Below are positions 1 to 5,547 of a DNA stretch of 7,731 nucleotides, piece after piece (positions within the stretch are counted from its first letter, which is position 1; each line of letters starts with the position of its first letter). Made by a program: the position numbers and the translations under genes. Source of the DNA: Nonomuraea sp. (lineage in GTDB: Bacteria > Actinomycetota > Actinomycetes > Streptosporangiales > Streptosporangiaceae); NCBI GenBank assembly GCA_013362835.1, contig JABFVJ010000144.1, positions 1 through 7,731 of the forward strand, in the 5' to 3' direction. The notes below the pieces were generated by a model that was not told the DNA's origin, searched no databases, and worked only from the letters and a program-made list of their open reading frames with translations.

Positions 1-230
1 CCGGTCACGCGGTCGGCCGCCGTCACGGTCACCCTGTCCGCCGGGTCGAGCCGCCCGGCGTCGGCCTGCCGGCAGAACTCCACCAGCAGCGGCACCTTGA
101 ACACCGACGCGAGGGGCACCGGCTCGTCCGGCAGGTGCCCCAGCTCGCGCCCCGAGTCGACGTCGCGGGCGTGCAGCCAGCCGGTCACCCCCGCCGCCGT
201 GAACAGCGCCTCGAACTCGGGCCCGCTCAT
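1..230 (-). CDS. Class A beta-lactamase-like serine hydrolase (N-terminal part, runs off the window)
   Basis: The first 76 residues of a serine hydrolase are present; the rest lies left of base 1. The reading starts MSGPEFEALF and reaches an SxxK motif, Ser42-Val-Phe-Lys45, in the context PLASVFKVPLLVEF. That context is characteristic of class A beta-lactamase-fold enzymes, where the Ser is the acylated nucleophile and the Lys its general base. The SDN and KTG motifs would lie outside the window. The start overlaps the LysR stop in an ATGA junction, and a GGGGA lies 7 nt upstream, so translation is probably coupled to the regulator. There is no hydrophobic signal peptide: the SxxK already sits at residue 42 after a polar N-terminus. 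This predicts a cytoplasmic enzyme, unlike a true exported beta-lactamase. It may be an esterase, amidase or other serine hydrolase rather than a resistance enzyme. The family call is fairly firm; the substrate is unknown. Confidence 0.8.
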   Translation of the reverse strand, partial: MSGPEFEALFTAAGVTGWLHARDVDSGRELGHLPDEPVPLASVFKVPLLVEFCRQADAGRLDPADRVTVTAADRVT

Positions 231-1153
231 GCCAGCATCCCCGGCCTCCGGCTGATCCGCCGCTCGGGCGCGGCGCCCTCGTCGGTCATCCCGGCGCTCT
301 CCTTCAACGTCCGTACGGCCACGGCGGAGAACGCGGTGACCGCGCCCGTCGCGACCCGCCAGGCGGTGGAGACCCGGCACGCGATCGGCGAGCCTAGCAG
401 CGGCCGCCACGCCAGCCCAGACGCCTGCGTACGCGGCCCGAACGCCACCGCCGCGCCCGCCAGCACCAGGCCGAGCCCGGCGCCCTGGTGCACCCGCGGG
501 GGGACGTAGCCGTGCCTGCGGCACTCGGCAAGCAGCTCGGCGTGCAGCCCCGGCTCGCCGTCCTTGGGCGGCGTCAGCAGGTCGCGTCCTGCGAGGTCGG
601 CCAGGTGCAGCTCGCCGATCCGGGCGAGCGGGTCGTCCTCGGCGAGCAGCACGCCCTGGGGCTGCACGAGCACCTGGCCGAAGCGCAGGCCGGGGGCGGA
701 GACCGGGTGGCGGACGAGCCCGACGTCGATCGTGCCCTCGGCGAGCGCGCTCACCTGGTCGGCCGTCCAGATCTCAGCGGGTACGAGCCGTACGTCCGGA
801 TCGGTCCGGCGGAAGCCCGCGACCAGGGCGGCGATCACGGTGGCGGCCAGGTCGGGCGGGACCCCGATCCTGAGCACGCCGCCTTCGCCGTGGTGGGCCA
901 GCTCGCGCAGCCGTTCGACCCTGGCGACGATCTCGCGGGCCTCGCCGAGCAGCAGCCGGCCGGCCTCGGTCAGCCGGACCTGGCGGGCGGACCGGTCGAA
1001 GAGCTGCACGCCGAGCTCCTCCTCCAGGCGCTTGATGCGCTGGCTGAGCGGCGGCTGCGCCATGCCGAGGCGGATCGCCGCGTTGCCGAAGTGCAGCTCC
1101 TCGGCGACCACGGTGAAGTAATAGAGATGCCGGACAAGGTCCACGACCAGCAA
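227..1153 (-). CDS. LysR-type transcriptional regulator
   Basis: A full-length LysR-family regulator of 308 residues from the TTG start. An N-terminal winged helix-turn-helix (about residues 4-63) contains the signature stretch LGMAQPPLSQRIKRLEEELG and then FDRSARQVRLTEAG. A periplasmic-binding-protein-like effector domain follows from about residue 90 to 285, beginning LRIGVPPDLAATV. The recognition-helix region (HFGNAAIRLGMAQPPLSQ) resembles BenM/CatM-like members more than AmpR, but this is only an impression. The start is uncertain: TTG at 1151-1153 gives MLVVDLVRHL, while GTG at 1142-1144 gives the more family-like VDLVRHLYYF and 305 residues; neither has a strong Shine-Dalgarno. The last codons overlap the downstream serine hydrolase (ATGA), so the pair is probably one transcript and the hydrolase a likely target. 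LysR proteins usually bind near their own promoter, and the AT-rich gap next to the gene is the obvious site. Confidence 0.93.
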   Translation of the reverse strand: MLVVDLVRHLYYFTVVAEELHFGNAAIRLGMAQPPLSQRIKRLEEELGVQLFDRSARQVRLTEAGRLLLGEAREIVARVERLRELAHHGEGGVLRIGVPPDLAATVIAALVAGFRRTDPDVRLVPAEIWTADQVSALAEGTIDVGLVRHPVSAPGLRFGQVLVQPQGVLLAEDDPLARIGELHLADLAGRDLLTPPKDGEPGLHAELLAECRRHGYVPPRVHQGAGLGLVLAGAAVAFGPRTQASGLAWRPLLGSPIACRVSTAWRVATGAVTAFSAVAVRTLKESAGMTDEGAAPERRISRRPGMLA

Positions 1154-1231
1154 CTATATCCAGATTTATATCGATCTATCACTCATATCAGTATTTGACG
1201 CCTTTCCTTTGCCTCTGGTGTCCTCTGGGGC
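1154..1231. promoter_or_regulatory. AT-rich divergent promoter/operator region between LysR and PBP genes
   Basis: This gap separates two divergent genes and is strikingly AT-rich over 1155-1198 against a very GC-rich background. Read on the minus strand it carries four GATA repeats, with their 5' ends at 1189, 1180, 1172 and 1160, and an ATCGAT core (1170-1175 region) inside an imperfect palindrome. A TATAAA at 1170-1165 on the minus strand could be a -10 for the LysR gene, but no good -35 accompanies it. For the PBP gene, TTGACG at 1195-1200 resembles a -35, but no matching -10 follows at 16-18 nt. A role as LysR operator and promoter is inferred from position and composition only. Confidence 0.5.
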
Positions 1232-2833
1232 ATGGCATCACCAACGGGGGCACTGTACGGACACCTTCGACCCGAGAAACCCGGGCGGCGGCGCGCATGG
1301 CCGCTGGTCCTGGCGTCACTGCTGGTCCTGGCCCTGGTCGCGGGGGTCGTGGTCCGGCTGTCGCGCACCGAGGGCTCGGCCGAGGAGACGACCGACGCGT
1401 ACCTCTCTGCCTGGTCCGACCAGAACTATGCGAAGATGCGCGAACTCGTCGCCGACCCGCCCGCCGACTTCGAGTCCTGGCACCGGAAGTTCCGCACCGA
1501 CCTCAAGCTCATCGGGGCGGACTTCACCCGGCCCCGCCCGCACGGCGTCTTCCCCGACACCGGCCCCGACGACGACGGCTACATGGGCTTCGAGGCCAAG
1601 CTGACCGGCCTGCACAACTGGGAGTACGGAGGCCGGCTCAAGCTGGTCGAACGCGACCGCACGTGGAAGGTCGCCTGGACCCCGGCCGCCATCCATCCCA
1701 TGCTCAAGAAGGGCCTGTCGCTGCGCACGGTCGTCCAGAAGCGCGACCCCGTCAGAGTCCTCGCCGCCGACGGCGCCGAGATCGGCGGCCCCGGCGCGCC
1801 CGGCTCGGTGCAGCAGCTCGTGGAGGGCATCAAGCAGACCTACCCCGACCGCTTCGACGGCGGCGGCGACTCGATCATCGGCCTCTACCGGGGCGACGAG
1901 CTGGTCGACACGCTCGCCAAGCCGCTCGGCACCGAGCCGTTCCCCACGACGATCGACCTGAAAGTGCACGAAGCCGGGGCGAAGGCGCTCGAAGGGGTGA
2001 GCAAGCCGGCCTCGCTCGTCGCGCTGCGCGCCTCGACCGGCGAGATGCTGGCCGTGGTCAACAAGCCGGGCGGCTTCAACCGGGCGCTGCTCGGCAAGTA
2101 CCCGCCCGGGTCGACGTTCAAGGTCGTCACGGCCTCGGCGCTGGTCGCGGACGGGGTCGAGCCGGGCAAGCAGGTCACCTGCCCCGCCGAGAAGAACATC
2201 GGCGGCTTCCCCTTCCACAACGCGGGCTTCGAGGACTTCGGCACGATCTCCTTCCAGGACGCGTTCGCGCACTCGTGCAACACGACGTTCGGCGAGATGA
2301 GCGTGGCCGAGCTGAACGGCGGGCGGCTCGCCGAGGTCGCGCGGAGCTTCGGCTTCGGCACCCCGATCAAGCCGGGCGTGCCCGCCGTACGCGCCGAGTT
2401 CCCCGACCCGAAGGACGACACCGACCTGGCCTCCGCCTCGATCGGCCAGGGCAGGGTGCTGGCCAGCCCGCTCAACATGGCCTCCGTCGCCGCCGCCATC
2501 GCCTCGGGCGCGTGGATCCCGCCGCGCATCGTCGCCAAGGAGCTCGCGACCGACGACCGGCCGCGCCCGCTGGAGCGGGACGTGGTGGCCGCGCTGCGCA
2601 AGCTGATGCCCGCCGTGGTCACCGACGGCACCGCCCACGCCGTACGGTTCCCCGCCGGCACCGCCGGCAAGACCGGCACCGCCGAATACGGCTCGGGCCG
2701 GGAGCCCCCCGCGCACTCGTGGTTCATCGGCTACAAGGGCGACGTGGCGTTCGCGGTCATCGTCGAGGGCGGCGGCGCCGGCTCGGCCGTCGCGGCCCCC
2801 GTGGCCGCCCGCTTCCTCAACGCCCTCCCCTGA
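1232..2833 (+). CDS. Penicillin-binding protein, MecA_N/NTF2-type transpeptidase
   Basis: A 533-residue D,D-transpeptidase that cross-links peptidoglycan on the outer face of the membrane. A short basic cytoplasmic tail is followed by one membrane segment (about residues 23-43). Next comes an NTF2-like MecA_N domain (about 48-155, from SAEETTDAYLSAW to TWKVAWTPAAIHP), a short linker/dimerisation region (about 160-245), then the transpeptidase domain (about 255-533). All three catalytic motifs are present: Ser294-Thr-Phe-Lys297 in YPPGSTFKVV, Ser348-Cys-Asn350, and Lys480-Thr-Gly482 in GKTGTAEYG. A conserved TTIDLKV lead-in and SIGQGRVLASPLNMA are also seen. It is a class B (monofunctional) PBP with no glycosyltransferase domain. 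ATG 1232 is the first start after an in-frame TGA at 1196-1198; the GGGG just before it is too close to be an ideal ribosome site, so leaderless translation is possible. The MecA_N fold is common in actinomycete PBPs and does not by itself imply beta-lactam resistance. Confidence 0.95.
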   Translation: MASPTGALYGHLRPEKPGRRRAWPLVLASLLVLALVAGVVVRLSRTEGSAEETTDAYLSAWSDQNYAKMRELVADPPADFESWHRKFRTDLKLIGADFTRPRPHGVFPDTGPDDDGYMGFEAKLTGLHNWEYGGRLKLVERDRTWKVAWTPAAIHPMLKKGLSLRTVVQKRDPVRVLAADGAEIGGPGAPGSVQQLVEGIKQTYPDRFDGGGDSIIGLYRGDELVDTLAKPLGTEPFPTTIDLKVHEAGAKALEGVSKPASLVALRASTGEMLAVVNKPGGFNRALLGKYPPGSTFKVVTASALVADGVEPGKQVTCPAEKNIGGFPFHNAGFEDFGTISFQDAFAHSCNTTFGEMSVAELNGGRLAEVARSFGFGTPIKPGVPAVRAEFPDPKDDTDLASASIGQGRVLASPLNMASVAAAIASGAWIPPRIVAKELATDDRPRPLERDVVAALRKLMPAVVTDGTAHAVRFPAGTAGKTGTAEYGSGREPPAHSWFIGYKGDVAFAVIVEGGGAGSAVAAPVAARFLNALP

Positions 2834-2905
2834 CGCCCTCCCCTGACGCCGGGCCATGACTCCCGGCCATGACTCCCGGCCATGACGCCGGGCCCTGACC
2901 GGACG
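2828..2905. repeat. Six head-to-tail 13-bp tandem repeat units
   Basis: Units begin at 2828, 2841, 2854, 2867, 2880 and 2893, each opening CC(C/A)TGAC. The units at 2854 and 2867 are identical (CCATGACTCCCGG); those at 2841 and 2880 differ at one base (CCCTGACGCCGGG, CCATGACGCCGGG); the first and last are more diverged. The TGA of unit one is the stop codon of the PBP gene. Since 13 is not a multiple of 3, successive units put TGA into all three plus-strand frames. Confidence 0.85.
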
Positions 2906-2918
2906 AGCCGGGGGTCAG
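2848..2918. terminator. Probable bidirectional terminator hairpins between convergent genes
   Basis: Three stem-loops lie between the convergent PBP and HAD genes. GCCGGG 2848-2853 pairs with CCCGGC 2862-2867 (8-nt loop). CCCGGC 2875-2880 pairs with GCCGGG 2887-2892 (6-nt loop). CTGACC 2895-2900 pairs with GGTCAG 2913-2918 (12-nt loop) and reaches into the HAD stop codon. None is followed by a T run, so these would be tail-less stem-loop terminators of the kind often seen in actinomycetes. Function is inferred from position between convergent genes. Confidence 0.55.
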
Positions 2919-3634
2919 CCGGCCTTGCGGTCCAGCGGCGAGGTCAGGGCCGCCACGGCGGCCACCACCTCCGAGGCGTTGGACAGGTCGGGCAGCACCA
3001 GGTCGGCCCCCGCCTCCCGCAGCTCGGCGGCCATCGACCGCCCCGAGGCGACCCCGATCATCGCCGCCCCGCCGATCTTGGCGGCCTGCACGTCACGCGT
3101 GGAGTCGCCCACCACCACCGTGTTCGCCGCCGTGAACGGCGTGCCCAGCCGCTGCTTGGCCCGGCCCTGCGCCACCTGCAGCAGCGTCGCCTTGGGGTAG
3201 ACCTCCTCGCCGTAGCCGCCGAGCTCGAAGTCGACGTACTTGTCGAGCCCGAACGCCCTGAGCTTGAGGACCGCGTTGCTCTTGATCGTGCCGGTCAGCA
3301 CCGACTGCACCACGCCGTCGAGCCTGGCCACCGACTTCAGCGCGTCCTTGGCCCCCTGCATCATCCGCCCCTCCTTGGCCAGCCGCCCACGCCGGTCGGC
3401 GAAGGCCGAGGCGAGCGCGGTGAGGAACGCGGGCAGGTGCTCGTCCTCAGCCTGAATGCCGTTGACGGCCAGCGTCTCGAAGACGATCTCGGAATCGGGC
3501 CGGCCGAGCGGCGGCACGAGCTTCACCAGCGGTCGCCCGGTCACGGCGCGGAACGCCTCGGCGTAGGCGTCTCTGGTCACGATGGCGACGTCGACCAGCG
3601 TGAGGTCGACGTTCCAGAGCACAAGGCGGTTGAT
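2915..3634 (-). CDS. HAD-like protein with Asn in place of the catalytic nucleophile (NVDLT motif)
   Basis: A haloacid-dehalogenase-fold protein of about 239 residues, last gene of the minus-strand cluster. Counting from the proposed start, motif I is LWN8VD10LTLVD, motif II is VLT114GT, motif III is YPK148, and motif IV is VVVGD177STRD181; a helical cap region lies between about residues 17 and 95. Motif I normally reads DxDxT with the first Asp as phosphorylated nucleophile; here that codon is AAC (Asn). The protein may lack ordinary phosphatase activity, or belong to a subfamily where Asn is tolerated. The start is unusual: a perfect AGGAGG (3640-3645) sits 5 nt before an in-frame ATC at 3632-3634, exactly where homologous HADs would begin (x-x-R-LVLW). 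Alternatives are TTG at 3659-3661 (248 residues, no Shine-Dalgarno) and GTG at 3620-3622 (235 residues, which cuts into the first beta strand). The fold is certain; start, activity and substrate are not. Confidence 0.85.
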   Translation of the reverse strand: MNRLVLWNVDLTLVDVAIVTRDAYAEAFRAVTGRPLVKLVPPLGRPDSEIVFETLAVNGIQAEDEHLPAFLTALASAFADRRGRLAKEGRMMQGAKDALKSVARLDGVVQSVLTGTIKSNAVLKLRAFGLDKYVDFELGGYGEEVYPKATLLQVAQGRAKQRLGTPFTAANTVVVGDSTRDVQAAKIGGAAMIGVASGRSMAAELREAGADLVLPDLSNASEVVAAVAALTSPLDRKAG

Positions 3635-3639
3635 GGCGG

Positions 3640-3645
3640 CCTCCT
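3640..3645 (-). promoter_or_regulatory. Strong Shine-Dalgarno AGGAGG deciding the start of the NVDLT HAD gene
   Basis: The hexamer AGGAGG on the minus strand is the best ribosome site of this cluster. Optimal spacing (5 nt) points to an ATC codon rather than to ATG, GTG or TTG. It therefore either marks a non-canonical start or serves the GTG 17 nt downstream at poor spacing. Confidence 0.65.
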
Positions 3646-3667
3646 GAGGGGTTACCGGCAAGAGTAC

Positions 3668-3682
3668 GGCCGGAGCCCGGCC
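3668..3682. other. Intergenic hairpin in the HAD operon
   Basis: A perfect inverted repeat, GGCCGG 3668-3673 and CCGGCC 3677-3682 with a 3-nt loop, lies in the 68-nt gap between the DWNGT HAD stop and the start of the NVDLT HAD. It could limit read-through or protect an mRNA end, so the last gene may be expressed at a different level from the rest. There is no T tail. In DNA this GC-rich a short palindrome can also arise by chance. Confidence 0.4.
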
Positions 3683-3702
3683 CACGCCGCCCGCCGGACG
3701 AA

Positions 3703-4329
3703 TCAGGCGTACATCATCGCCTGGGCGAGCGTGTCGACGACGGGCAGCCCCGTGCTCTCCAGCTCGGCCCGCGTGGTCATGCCGCCCGTGTAGAGCACGG
3801 CCCGCGCGCCCACGTGCCGGGCGGCGAGCCCGTCGTCGACGCTGTCGCCGATCACCAGGACCTCGCCGGGGTCGACGTCGAGGCTCTCGATGTGGGCCGT
3901 CATGTGGGCGGCCTTCTCGCCCCCGGTGCTCCCGACCAGGCCGTCGATCCTGGTGAAGTGGCGGGTGATGCCGAAGGACTCGACCGTCGGCACCAGGTGC
4001 GCGTGCGGCGCCATCGAGCAGAGCGACTGGGTGCCGGCCCAGCCGCCCAGCACGAGCTCGGCGTCGGGGGCGAGCCGGCAGGCCGGGCTCAGCCGGAAGT
4101 AGTGCTCGTGGAAGCCGTTGTCCAGCAGCTCCCACTCCCCTTCGGCGAGCGGCCTGCCGAGCATGCGCTCGTAGGCGACCCAGATGGGACGGGTGTAGAC
4201 CGCGCGGAACCCGTCGGCGGTCAGCTCAGGCAGCGCGTACGGCTTGAAAAGGGCGTTCGTGGCTCCTACGACAGCGTCGATGTCGTGAAAGAGCGTCCCG
4301 TTCCAATCCCAGATGATGTGCTTTGTCAT
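3703..4329 (-). CDS. HAD-family hydrolase (DWNGT type), probable phosphatase
   Basis: A 208-residue HAD hydrolase, close to the usual length of phosphoglycolate-phosphatase-like members. Motif I is IIWD8WN10GTLFHD, keeping the nucleophile Asp8 but with Asn at the usual general acid/base position. Motif II is the Ser105 region (SLCSMAPH), motif III is Lys139 in GGEKAAHM, and motif IV is VIGD162SVDD. A helical cap lies between about residues 17 and 90. This is the intact hydrolase-like catalytic set apart from Asn10; a DWNGT motif is, as I recall, a recurrent variant in actinomycete HADs. It should act on a small phosphorylated metabolite in the cytoplasm; the substrate cannot be read. The start at ATG 4327-4329 puts motif I at the normal distance from the N-terminus but has no recognisable Shine-Dalgarno. 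It lies 29 nt after the DUF6912-like gene in the same direction, so it is probably co-transcribed. Confidence 0.9.
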   Translation of the reverse strand: MTKHIIWDWNGTLFHDIDAVVGATNALFKPYALPELTADGFRAVYTRPIWVAYERMLGRPLAEGEWELLDNGFHEHYFRLSPACRLAPDAELVLGGWAGTQSLCSMAPHAHLVPTVESFGITRHFTRIDGLVGSTGGEKAAHMTAHIESLDVDPGEVLVIGDSVDDGLAARHVGARAVLYTGGMTTRAELESTGLPVVDTLAQAMMYA

Positions 4330-4358
4330 TTCATATCGAGCTTAATCGGTACGCGTCA

Positions 4359-4868
4359 CTACGAACGCAGAAGGTCGGGGATCTCCTGCGTGGCGTACCA
4401 CATGAGCTCGTGGGCCTCCGCGCCGTCGACCGTGAACCTGGCGTCGTCGTCGCCCCTGTCGGCGGCCGGCAGCGCGTCGGCGGCGGCCTCGACGTCGGCC
4501 GCCGCGCCGGGGTCGTCGATGTGCACGGCGGCCACCTTGGCCAGCGGGACAGGCCCGGAGAGCCGGACGCGGGCCCGCTCCTCCAGCTCGACCCCGGCCG
4601 TGACCGACCCGTCGGGCACCTCGGCGGCGACCACCACCCGGCGCGGGCCGGGGTCGACGCCGTCGGCGCGGTCGGCGGCGAGCATCCGCAGCGAGGCGCG
4701 GGCGGCCTCGGTGAGCGCCACGTATTCGAGCTCCTCGGTGTCTCCCGAGGCGTACCACTCGGTCAGCGCGGGGGTCACCGCGTAGCCGGTCAAGGGGGCC
4801 GGGCCCAGCTCCCCCGCCTCGACCGCGCGGGCCAGGGCCGGGAGCGTGCACGGCAGATAGACGCGCAT
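4359..4868 (-). CDS. DUF6912-like actinobacterial protein of unknown function
   Basis: A 169-residue acidic, probably cytoplasmic protein with no membrane segment or signal peptide. I recognise the N-terminal pattern MRVYLPCTLPALARAVEAG, the following GPAPLTGYAVTPALTEWY, and EELEYVALTEAARASLRML as the actinobacterial family catalogued as DUF6912; this comes from memory, not from a search. A central strand-rich part (RVVVAAEVPDG) and a C-terminal DELMWYATQE-like end (here AHELMWYATQEIPDLL) follow. No catalytic motif is evident. The start is chosen as ATG 4866-4868 because GGAAAGG (4875-4881) lies 6 nt upstream; the GTG immediately before it (4869-4871) would leave only 3 nt. It sits between two HAD genes, 31 nt after one and 29 nt before the other, so it is likely part of their transcript and could be an accessory to their function. 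Confidence 0.85.
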   Translation of the reverse strand: MRVYLPCTLPALARAVEAGELGPAPLTGYAVTPALTEWYASGDTEELEYVALTEAARASLRMLAADRADGVDPGPRRVVVAAEVPDGSVTAGVELEERARVRLSGPVPLAKVAAVHIDDPGAAADVEAAADALPAADRGDDDARFTVDGAEAHELMWYATQEIPDLLRS

Positions 4869-4899
4869 CACGAACCTTTCCGATATCGCAAGGGCTCTA

Positions 4900-5547
4900 T
4901 CATGCCCGCCGCAGCGGGAGGCTGAGGACGGACTCGAGCTCCGCGATGGTCGTGTCGGCGTCGCGGTGGTGGATGCCGATGATCCCGAGGGCGCGGGCGG
5001 CCTGGATGTTGGCCTCGATGTCGTCGATGAACACGCACTCCTCGCCGGGCAGGCCGAGCTGGTCGAGGGCGTGGCGGAAGATGCGCTCCTCGGGCTTGCG
5101 CATGCCGACCTCGCCGGAGATCACGACCGCGTCGAAGAGCCCGTCCCATTCATGCCGGGGGTAACTGTTGGACCAGGAGTTAGACAACAAACACGTCTTA
5201 ACCCCATTTTTCCGTACGTCTCGGAGCATGTCGTACATGGCGTCGACCCGTTCGAACTCCGCGAACATCCGCGTGAGCAGGCCCTCGGCCACCGGAGGCA
5301 CGCCGTCGACGGTCATCAGCCGGGCCGCCAGGTCGCGCTCGAAGGCCGCGCCGTCGAGCTCGCCGCGTTCGAGCGCGTGCACGATGTTGTCGCCGTCGCC
5401 GCTGCGATAGGCGTGGTCGATCAGCTCGCGCATCACCGTGCGGTAGTGGGCGCCGTCGATCCTGTCGGCCGCGATCCACCGGGCGATGGAGTCGGTCAGG
5501 CTGGTCGTGAGCACGCCGCCCCAATCGATGAGCACCCCTGCGACCAC
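4900..5547 (-). CDS. HAD-family phosphatase (DWGGV type), first gene of the cluster
   Basis: A 215-residue HAD-IA-type hydrolase. Motif I is VLID8WG10GVLT with nucleophile Asp8 and Gly where the second Asp usually sits. Motif II is LLS122NSW, motif III is MRK151PEERIF, and motif IV is CVFID175D176IEAN; the end runs AARALGIIGIHH. The SGEVGMRKPEERIF and FIDDIEANIQAA patterns are those of the YihX / epoxide-hydrolase-N-terminal-like branch, so a sugar-phosphate or similar phosphatase is plausible. The start is set by AGGAGG (5553-5558) ending 5 nt before GTG 5545-5547; the open frame extends further upstream to 5913 but that part is antisense to atpB and has no support. This is the promoter-proximal gene of a four-gene minus-strand cluster. 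One stretch (about 5161-5215) uses unusually AT-rich codons around motif II. Confidence 0.92.
   Translation of the reverse strand: MVAGVLIDWGGVLTTSLTDSIARWIAADRIDGAHYRTVMRELIDHAYRSGDGDNIVHALERGELDGAAFERDLAARLMTVDGVPPVAEGLLTRMFAEFERVDAMYDMLRDVRKNGVKTCLLSNSWSNSYPRHEWDGLFDAVVISGEVGMRKPEERIFRHALDQLGLPGEECVFIDDIEANIQAARALGIIGIHHRDADTTIAELESVLSLPLRRA

Noticed and set aside
488..1198. 236-residue plus-strand frame antisense to the LysR gene
   Set aside because: The low-complexity translation lacks a fold or ribosome site, while the opposite strand encodes a complete LysR protein.
1155..1198. AT-rich island as an insertion scar or attachment site
   Set aside because: No flanking direct repeats, integrase, transposase or tRNA end is visible; a promoter/operator explains the composition.
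1195..2859. Long plus-strand open frame of 554 residues overlapping the PBP gene, with an equally long antisense frame at 1316-2857
   Set aside because: Both are Arg/Gly/Ala-rich shadows of a high-GC gene. The PBP frame has domains and all three catalytic motifs; these frames have none.
2828..2905. Tandem 13-bp units as a CRISPR array or replication iterons
   Set aside because: There are no spacers, the units are contiguous, and neither cas nor replication initiator genes are present; the position between convergent 3' ends suits a terminator region.
3635..4135. Upstream extension of the NVDLT HAD frame to 4135
   Set aside because: This segment is an out-of-frame shadow of the DWNGT HAD gene on the same strand, and a strong ribosome site lies at 3640-3645.
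2882..4785. Two long plus-strand frames across the HAD operon (2882-3793 and 3814-4785)
   Set aside because: They are antisense to recognisable HAD and DUF6912-like genes and their composition reflects third-position GC bias only.
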